From Rana temporaria (taxonomy: Eukaryota; Chordata; Amphibia; Anura; Ranidae), in contig NC_053501.1 of assembly GCF_905171775.1 (NCBI RefSeq), forward strand, positions 16,216,254 through 16,280,253: a DNA stretch of 64,000 nucleotides, read 5' to 3'. A program made the translations under genes and the position numbers. The notes under the pieces are model-generated. The model had not been told where the DNA came from. It did no database searches and was given only the letters and a program-made list of their open reading frames with translations. Positions 57,645 through 64,000 of the stretch are shown here, in pieces; within the stretch, counting starts at the first letter, position 1; each line of letters starts with the position of its first letter.

Positions 57645-57986
57645 GGCTCCATTCACATCTAGGCGGACGAAATCGCAGCGTTTTGTCGCCGCAAATCGCG
57701 GTACAAATAGCTGCGTTTTGTACCGCGATTTGCGGCGACAAAACACCGGTATTGTCCGCCTAGATGTGCCCCAGATTGACCCCCCTCTATGGAGATGCTT
57801 CCCATCTCCTAGCCGAACGCCAAAAGACGCCTGAAAAAAAGGTCCGGGACCTTTTTTCAGGCGGCAGGCGTCCGGCGTTCGGCGTGGAGATGTGAACCAT
57901 CTCCATAGAGGGAAATGTGTTTCCAGCCCTCTGGCGGCAGCGGCGTAGCGCTACAGGCGTAAAAACGCCTAGATGTGAATGCGGGC
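57645..57986. mobile_element. GGCTCCATTCACATCTAGGCG MITE nested in the left arm
   Basis: The ends GGCTCCATTCACATCTAGGC and CGCCTAGATGTGAATGCGGG are inverted. The centre is GCGGCG/CGTTCGGCGT-rich. The uninterrupted version of the site (CCCTTCTAAATG) is seen in the opposite arm and at 23900-23920. Confidence 0.85.
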
Positions 57987-58114
57987 TAAATCTTTATTTT
58001 TCTTTGTCTGAATTTCTCACTTCCTGTATTCTCCTCAGTAAGCTTGCCCCCATCATCCGTGCCGTTCTGGCTGGGGGTTAGTCAGTGTGCTCACCCCCTC
58101 CCTTGGGACTACAT

Positions 58115-58747
58115 GGGCCAGATCCACGTAGCTCGGCGTAATTTTAGGCAGGCGTAGCGTATCGTAGTTGTGCTACGCCGCCGCTACTTTGAGAGGCAAG
58201 TGCTGTATTCACAAAGCACTTGACCCCACGTAAATGACGTTTTTTTTTTTTTACGGCGCATGCACCGTCTGTGGCGGTATCCCAGTGCGCATGCTCGAAA
58301 TCGCGTCGCAAATAGTCAATGCTTTCGACGTGAACGTAATTTACGCAAAGCCCTATTTGCGAACGTTTTACGCAAACAACGGAAAATTTGACGTTGTTCC
58401 GACGTCCATACCTAACATTGCGTACGCCTCATAGAGGCAGGGGTAACGTTACGCCGAAAAAAGCCTTACGTAAACGACGTAAAAAAAATGCGCCGGACGG
58501 ACGTACGCTCTGAGAATCGGCGTATCTAGCTAATTTGCATACTCTACGCGGAAATCAACGGAAGCGCCACCTAGCGGCCAGCGTAAATATACACCTAAGA
58601 TCCGACGCCGTACTAAGACGTACGCCAGTCGGATCTAGCCCACATTCAGGCGTATCTTGTTTTGTGGATTCAAAACAAAGAGCAGCCTAGAAGTTACGCG
58701 GCGTATCAATAGATACGCCGCCGTAACTTCTTTGTGGATCTGGGCCC
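58115..58747. mobile_element. Harbinger-like MITE, copy G, nested in the centre
   Basis: The ends are GGGCCAGATCCACG and, inverted, GTGGATCTGGGCCC. The interior shares CGACGTCCATACCTAACATT and CCACCTAGCGGCCAGCGTAA with copies A and E. Confidence 0.85.
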
Positions 58748-59051
58748 ATGTGTTCACAGCGTCTCCCCGCAGGGATGTAGTCCCAAGGGAGGGGGTGAGC
58801 ACGCTGACTAACCCCCAGCCAGAACGGCTCGGATGATGGGGGCAAGCTTACTGAGGAGAAACAGGAAGTGAGAAATTCAGACAGAAAAAAAAAACATTTA
58901 GAAGGGAAATCAAAGGAAAAGGTAAGTGAACCAACAATGCACGAGCTTAAAGGAACCTATTTAGAAAATAAAAAACGAACCTTTACAACCCCTTTAATAA
59001 CAATGCATGCAGAAATGTGCATTAAAAAAAGCTGAAAAACGCTTGGCTCTA

Positions 59052-59449
59052 TAAGGCTTCATTCACACCTAGGCAGGTTCAGAATGTGCGCAAAATCGTG
59101 CTGCATTTGTGTGCGTTTTTTTCCCCCGCATTCTCACGCTATGTGCAAGGGGGAGCCCATTCATTCCAATGGACTGCCCTACCTGCACCAAATGTGGCAA
59201 AGTTGCTCATGTAGCTTTTTTTTTTTTTTTGCTGTATTAGATTTTGCGCTTTTTTTTTTTACCGCACATTTTGACGCGTTTTGTTGCAAATATTTCTACA
59301 CAAAAAATCTGCTTGCTGCTTTCGAAGGTGCCATTAGCAACCATTGGCAGTGCAAACGCAACAAGCGCTTTGTGTGCGTTTCATAAACGCGTGCATAAGT
59401 GCGCAATTCTGAGCATGTTTAGGAAACGCTCAGGTGCGAATGAAGCTTA
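59052..59449. mobile_element. MITE with AAGGCTTCATTCACACC ends
   Basis: AAGGCTTCATTCACACCTAG on the left mirrors CTCAGGTGCGAATGAAGCTT on the right. The interior has GTGCGTTTTTT and AAACGCGTGC words. Non-coding. Confidence 0.7.
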
Positions 59450-59759
59450 AAAATGGGGCTCACACGGGGGAGAAGGGGGCGCTGTACAGTAGTGGTGTGT
59501 TCCTGACCAAAACTATTTTGATAATACTGTGTGCGTGTTCAACGCCACCCCGTGCCTGCGGCTCGCTTATTCCTGCTCCTTCCTCCTAAATATATTTCAT
59601 CGAAGGCGCAAAATAAAAAAAACGCATAGCGTTACACAGCGACAATGGACGCCTCCCAGCGGTGAAGGAGTTAAGAGCTCCCTTGTGAGCCGGGCAGGTG
59701 CACAGACGTGAAATCCCATCCTGCCTGCGCGGCTCGCGCGTGTGTGTGTGCGCACCCCG

Positions 59760-60115
59760 TGTAAAAACAATCATGGTGAACGCACATCCCAGATGGCTCC
59801 TTGCCCTGTGACCTCTTTTTAATAAGCTACTCAAGGCTAATTATTGCTCTCTTTCAGGCCGGGTAATTTACTCCTGAGTCTTTTTTTTTTTTTAAAGACG
59901 CCAATTGCTGCCATTTTTCTCGCAGCCCCCCCTGGTACGGTGCGCCGGGCTCGCCTGTGACAGAGGTCGTTTCATTTGACACCAATAATGATGCTAAACA
60001 GTCAGAACAATGCTGGCGGGAGAGGAGAGCCATTCTTTATGGACGGAGGCTGGTGGGACCGCGGCTCTGTACGCCAAATCGAATGGAATTTGTGTTTTCG
60101 TGATGAAAAAAATTA
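59760..60115. other. Low-repeat block, possible conserved non-coding element
   Basis: Non-repetitive, with AAGGCTAATTATTGCTCTCT, GGGTAATTTACTCCTGAGTC and TTGACACCAATAATGATGCT. The motifs are homeodomain-like A/T cores. A T run at 59880-59893 splits it. No open frame; function is inferred only. Confidence 0.3.
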
Positions 60116-60167
60116 TCTATTAAAAAAAAAAATAATAATTACATTCTGTTTGTCATTGTCGCTCCTT

Positions 60168-60310
60168 TTTTTATATGTATACCACCAACATATTCCACAG
60201 CGTCGTACAGTCTGGCAAAATCGCATGATTAGGAGAATTTACTTGTTATGTAAAGCCAAAAAGGGTCCCCGGAGCTTGCAATCTAAAGGAAAATGCGAGA
60301 TACAAAGTTC
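60168..60310 (+). repeat. Interspersed repeat with GGAGCTTGCAATCTAAAGG
   Basis: CACAGCGTCGTACAGTCTGG and GGAGCTTGCAATCTAAAGG match the motif order of the repeat at 20930-21140, with divergence. Confidence 0.45.
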
Positions 60311-60439
60311 CTATTCGTCCTTCAGACTACATGATTATTTAATGATTAAAAAAACGTAAATACACAATGGCAGAAAATTATCAGGTGTTTTATTAATTCA
60401 TATAAGTTGTATACATTGCTATTACATAAAATGTATACG

Positions 60440-60513
60440 TGTTTTGTATTGTATGCGAAAAATATTCCTAAAACAAAATAAAGTTTCAATTAAAAAAAAA
60501 AAAAAAAAAAATA
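60440..60513 (+). repeat. Possible retroposed 3' end with poly(A)
   Basis: AAAACAAAATAAAGTTTCAA carries AATAAA about 15 nt before an A run of about 20 (60492-60511). This is what a LINE or other retrocopy 3' end looks like. No upstream body was identified. Confidence 0.4.
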
Positions 60514-60639
60514 CTGAAGGGAATTTGCCATAGTGTAAGTAGCCCTCTTGCTTTTGGGGATAACAACCCATATCATGCCCAGTGAGTCAAACCCGTATCA
60601 TTTACAGACCACATCTTTCTTTTAATGTTTGAATCATGT

Positions 60640-60805
60640 ACATTTAAAAAAAATGATTACAAAAATAAAAAAAGGAAAAACTAACCCTAAAAAGAAAAAG
60701 AGAAAAAAAGAAAAGAAAAAAGGAGGGAAGAAAAGGAAAGAGAAAAAAAAGAAAAGAAAAAAGGAGGGAGGGAAGAAAAGGAAGGGAGAAAAAAAAAAAA
60801 AAAAG
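60640..60805. repeat. Purine-rich (GGAAAAGAAAA) tract
   Basis: AAAAGGAGGGAAGAAAAGGA and AGAGAAAAAAAAGAAAAGAA repeats. The lysine-rich open frame over it is an artefact. Confidence 0.85.
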
Positions 60806-60834
60806 ATATTACATATTTTGAGCTTAATTCTATG

Positions 60835-61068
60835 ACAAGACAGGAGATTTATTTTTTGTAATTATTTATTTATAATAATAGAATAATAACAATAATAAAA
60901 ATGGTGAATAAATACTGTAGTCACAATAAAAAAAAAATCATAATAATCAGTGATACAATTTAATTAATTGCATTATTATTCTTATGGATAACAATATCCA
61001 TAATTATGGATAATATAATTAATTGTATTATGTATAACAATTGTTATTTGTTAAAAAATATATTATTT
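60835..61068. other. A/T-rich intron sequence
   Basis: TAATAATAGAATAATAACAA-type sequence without coding signal, bordering a large palindrome. Confidence 0.6.
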
Positions 61069-61069
61069 T

Positions 61070-61349
61070 TATAGAAATTTTGGAGAGGAAGAGGGGGGTA
61101 GTTTATGGTGCATATTAGATTGGTGGAAAAGATGAGAAAGAACAATGTCTTTGTTATAAAAATACAAAATGGATTTTATTTAATACAAAAAAAAATAATA
61201 TACACAAAATTTTGTGTATTTTTTTTTTTATATTTTTTTGTATTAAATAAAATCCATTTTGTATTTTTATAACAAAGACATTGTTCTTTCTCATCTTTTC
61301 CACCAATCTAATATGCACCATCAACCTCTTCCTCTCCAAAATTTCTATA
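61070..61349. repeat. 280-bp A/T-rich palindrome, arms about 140 bp
   Basis: The left arm (61070-61209) runs TATAGAAATTTTGGAGAGGA ... GGTGCATATTAGATTGGTGG ... AACAATGTCTTTGTTATAAA. The right arm (61210-61349) repeats this in inverse complement to CTCTCCAAAATTTCTATA. The centre is ACACAAAATTTTGTGT with no spacer. Arms differ by only a few small indels. It shares no terminus with the MITE families here. Confidence 0.95.
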
Positions 61350-61521
61350 ATCAATTGGGATTAGGTGCCTTTTCTTATGGGTGATTCTATTGTCGGACTA
61401 CACATATATATAAATATATTTTTATTGTTATGATTTGTTTGTTTATTTAATATTCTTCTTGCTATTATATTATTCTATTAATATTATTGTTGTTTTATGT
61501 GTCTATTAATAGCAATAGTAT

Positions 61522-61863
61522 TAAGGCTCCATTCACACCTAGGCGTTTTTACGCCCGACACCCGCCGCTATTGCAGCCTGAAATACGCTGGAGGGGTGAT
61601 TTAACATTGTCGGCTATGGAGATGGCTCACATCTCCACGCCGAACGCCGAAATGCCATACGCCTGAAGCTCAAAACAAGTCCCGGACCCTTTTTTTCAGG
61701 CGGCTTCGGCGTTCGGCCATAGCCGACAATGTGCAAATCACCCCTCCAGCGAAAACCGCGGTAAAAAACGATGCGTTTTGTTGCGGCAAATCGCGGGACA
61801 AAACGCCGCAATTTGTTGCGGCAAAACGCGGTACAATACGCGTTCAGGTGTGAATGCAGCCTT
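61522..61863. mobile_element. GGCTCCATTCACACCTAGGCG MITE, unnested copy
   Basis: AAGGCTCCATTCACACCTAG on the left mirrors TCAGGTGTGAATGCAGCCTT on the right. Same family as 57645-57986, with the central CGGCGTTCGGC palindrome. Confidence 0.8.
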
Positions 61864-62228
61864 AGTGTCTTTTAAGAACAATAGTAATAATAATAATGTA
61901 TTTATTTTAACGTTTACTGACATGTTTTGCACTTCTCTACATCGCATTGCACTATTTTTAAAGAGTAACTCCACTTTCGTGGGAAAAAAAATGGCTAATT
62001 TAAAAAAAATTCATATAGCATTTACAACTGCAACAATGTTTTTTGAAAGTTACCTTTCCTTGTAATCTGCAGCGCTGTAATTTTCTGGCATACCTGGAGG
62101 TGTTCTGTATTCAGATGGTGTACGGAACACACCCAGAAATGTAATTTCCTGCTTGGCTCACTGGTTTTCCCAGAAGTCTGCAAATCACATTTTGGGCATC
62201 CCCTGCATCATTTTGGTGAAATACTCCC

Positions 62229-62490
62229 AAAGGGAAATCACATCTACAGGATCACCGCCAGAAGGAAGGAGGTCCTGATTCCTCTATATAGATCTTTATA
62301 TCACTAGAGGGATCATCAGCAGGAGGAAGGAGGCCCTGATTCCTCTATATAGATCTTTAAATCACTAGAGGGATCATCATCAGGGGGAAGGACGTCCTGA
62401 TTCCTCTATATAGATCTTTATATCACTAGAGGGATCATCAGCAGGAGGAAGGAGGTCCTGATCCCTCTATATAGATCTTTGTCACTAGAG
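62229..62490. repeat. 61-bp tandem array, left block
   Basis: About four units of GATCATCAGCAGGAGGAAGG, AGGTCCTGATTCCTCTATAT, AGATCTTTATATCACTAGAGG. Confidence 0.9.
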
Positions 62491-62999
62491 GGATGCTGCT
62501 GCCACTTTCCTCGGAGCCCTGCGGGTGCAGCAGATAGTTATATTATCACTCCATTTCACCTTCATTTTGGAAATGGACACAGACAAACAAATAGTTGTTT
62601 CTTAAAAATAACAAAAGGTAGACCTCTGCAACAAAATGTGTTACAATCCTTGCAATGTAGATTGATCACCCAGGGGGAATGTTTTTTTTTTTTTCCCTTT
62701 CCAACAAAAGTAGAGTTACTCTTTAACATTCTTTTACTGTTCGGATGTAAGTAGTGGAGCTGTTTTGCAGTTCAGTTTGTGGCGATCATTTTCCATCTGC
62801 AGGAGTGTATGAGCTTCTGGTGTTTATTGAGTGTTGAGGCAACTGAGATAAAGTTCTGTTCCTGGGGGGGGGGGGGGGGGGGGGGGGGGTCGGGGAGACA
62901 TTCCCCTCCACACAGACTACTTCCTGTCTGGTTATTTCTGTGATGGGCATCCATTGACGAGCTGTATTTTGCCTAATAGCCATGAATATTATCACCATC
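62491..62999. other. Spacer between the two 61-bp blocks
   Basis: Not repetitive apart from a G homopolymer of about 28 (62862-62889). No gene recognised. Confidence 0.5.
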
Positions 63000-63955
63000 A
63001 CCGCCAGGAGGAAGGAGGTCCTGATTCCTCTATATAGATCTTTTTATCATTAGAGGGATCAGGAGCAGGAGGAAGGAGGTTCTGATTCCTCTATATAGAT
63101 CTTTTTATCACTAGAGGGATTAGGAGAAGGAGGAAGGAGGTCCGGATTGCCCTATATTGATCTTTATATCACTAGAGGGATCAAGAGCAGGAGGAAGGAG
63201 GTCCTGATTCCTCCATATAGATCTTTTTATCACTAGAGGGATCAGGAGCAGGAGGAAGGAGGTTCCGATTCCGCTATATAGATCTTTTTATCACTAGAGG
63301 GACCAGGAGAAGGAGGTCCTGATTACTCTATATAGATCTTTTTATCACTAGAGGGAGCAGGAGGAAGGAGGTCCTGATTACGCTATATAGAACTTTTTAT
63401 CATTAGAGGGATCAGGAGCAGGAGGAAGGAGGTTCCGATTCCGCTATATAGATCTTTTTATCACTAGAGGGATCAGGAGAAGGGAGGTCCTGATTCCGCT
63501 ATATAGATCTTTTTATCACTAGAGGGATCAGGAGGCAGGGGGAAGGAGGTCCGAATTGCCCTATATTGATCTTTATATCACTAGAGGGATCAGGAGCAGG
63601 AGGAAGGAGGTCCTGATTTCGCTATATAGATCTTTTTATCACTAGAGGGAGCAGGAGGAAGGAGGTCCTGATTCCTCCATATAGATCTTTTTATCACTAG
63701 AGGGAGCAGGAGGCAGGGGGAAGGAGGTCCTGATTGCCCTATATTGATCTTTATATCACTAGAGGGATCAGGAGCAGGAGGAAGGAGGTCTGATTGCCCT
63801 ATATTGATCTTTATATCACTAGAGGGATCAGGAACAGGAGGAAGGAGGTTCTGATTCCTCCATATAGATCTTTTTATCACTAGAAGGATCAGGAGCAGGA
63901 GGAAGGAGGTCCGATTGCCCCATATTGATCTTTAGTGAGACCTCATTTAGAATAC
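63000..63955. repeat. 61-bp tandem array, right block, about 16 copies
   Basis: The unit is GAGGGATCAGGAGCAGGAGG, AAGGAGGTCCTGATTCCTCT, ATATAGATCTTTTTATCACTA. A subtype has GATTGCCCTATATTGATCTT. Some units lack GATCAGGAGCAG and are shorter. The last unit breaks off into TTTAGTGAGACCTCATTTAG near the window end. Confidence 0.9.
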
Positions 63956-64000
63956 AGTGACCAGTTCTTGAGACCTCACTTACATAAGAATTGATAAGAT

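Larger units (their letters stand above)
57549..58993. mobile_element. AGGGGTTGTAAAGG element, intact ends, two nested insertions
   Basis: TTAA occurs at 57545-57548 and 58994-58997. Left-arm blocks (GTTCACTTACC, CTCACTTCCTGTATTCTCCTC, CATCATCCGTGCCGTTCTGG) have complements in order in the right arm (58750-58990). The left arm is interrupted by a GGCTCCATTCACATC element (57645-57986) and the centre by Harbinger-like copy G (58115-58747). Confidence 0.9.
45373..64000 (+). other. NRXN3: NRXN3 intron 4 (5' part)
   Basis: Begins with GTACGC after exon 4 and runs past the window end. The next constitutive exon, expected to encode an ATFxGxExxCYDL block at the start of LNS2, was not found. A third tiny SS1 exon cannot be excluded by eye. 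Confidence 0.7.

Overview
This window is vertebrate nuclear DNA carrying the 5' coding part of an alpha-neurexin gene, best matched to NRXN3, on the + strand. The predicted protein of the large exon starts MSSSGLHS and contains GLEFMGLPNQWARYLRWDAS. I recognise this from memory as the NRXN3-alpha N-terminus; NRXN1 and NRXN2 differ clearly here. Several interspersed families look like those common in ranid frogs: TTAACCACTT...AAGTGGTTAA, TTAAAGCGG...GGTGAACC, AAAGGGGTTGTAAAGG, and GTACACACGGCCGAG. A neobatrachian, probably Rana-type frog is therefore the most likely source. That placement rests on recall, not on a search.

Gene layout: intron 1 (1-24252, 5' end outside the window); exon 2 (24253-25182), with 218 nt of 5'UTR and 237 codons (signal peptide, LNS1, first EGF-like domain); intron 2 (25183-39229); an 18-nt microexon (39230-39247); intron 3 (39248-45342); a 30-nt microexon (45343-45372); intron 4 (45373 to beyond 64000). 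All exon junctions are phase 1. The two microexons read DANDLP-GLAHIMMEDQ, the neurexin splice-site-1 (SS1) insert. Each can be skipped without changing frame. The next constitutive exon was not found and probably lies beyond the right edge.

The rest is intron filled with repeats. Tandem arrays take roughly a quarter of the window: a 43-bp array at 1.2-1.9 kb, 36-bp at 2.5-4.2 kb, about 28-bp GT-containing at 25.9-29.6 kb, a homopyrimidine tract at 33.5-35.1 kb, 33-bp at 36.8-37.5 kb, about 111-bp at 43.6-45.1 kb, a TGTTGGGGTGTAGAGG field at 46.2-48.5 kb, 41-bp at 53.4-54.8 kb, 21-bp at 55.9-56.3 kb and 61-bp at 62.2-64.0 kb. All the long open reading frames other than exon 2 are by-products of these arrays. 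Between them lie palindromic DNA-transposon derivatives: seven copies of a Harbinger-like family with 3-bp target duplications, several TTAA-flanked families, hAT-like elements with exact 8-bp target duplications, Tc1/mariner remnants, an antisense L1-like LINE tail and a probable solo LTR. Several elements are nested, and one insertion can be checked against an uninterrupted copy in the same window.

I found no rRNA, tRNA, CRISPR or other complete protein-coding gene. The findings most worth follow-up are the SS1 microexon pair with its shared upstream motifs, the nested-element structures, a 280-bp AT-rich palindrome at 61.07-61.35 kb, and several low-repeat stretches that may be conserved regulatory elements.
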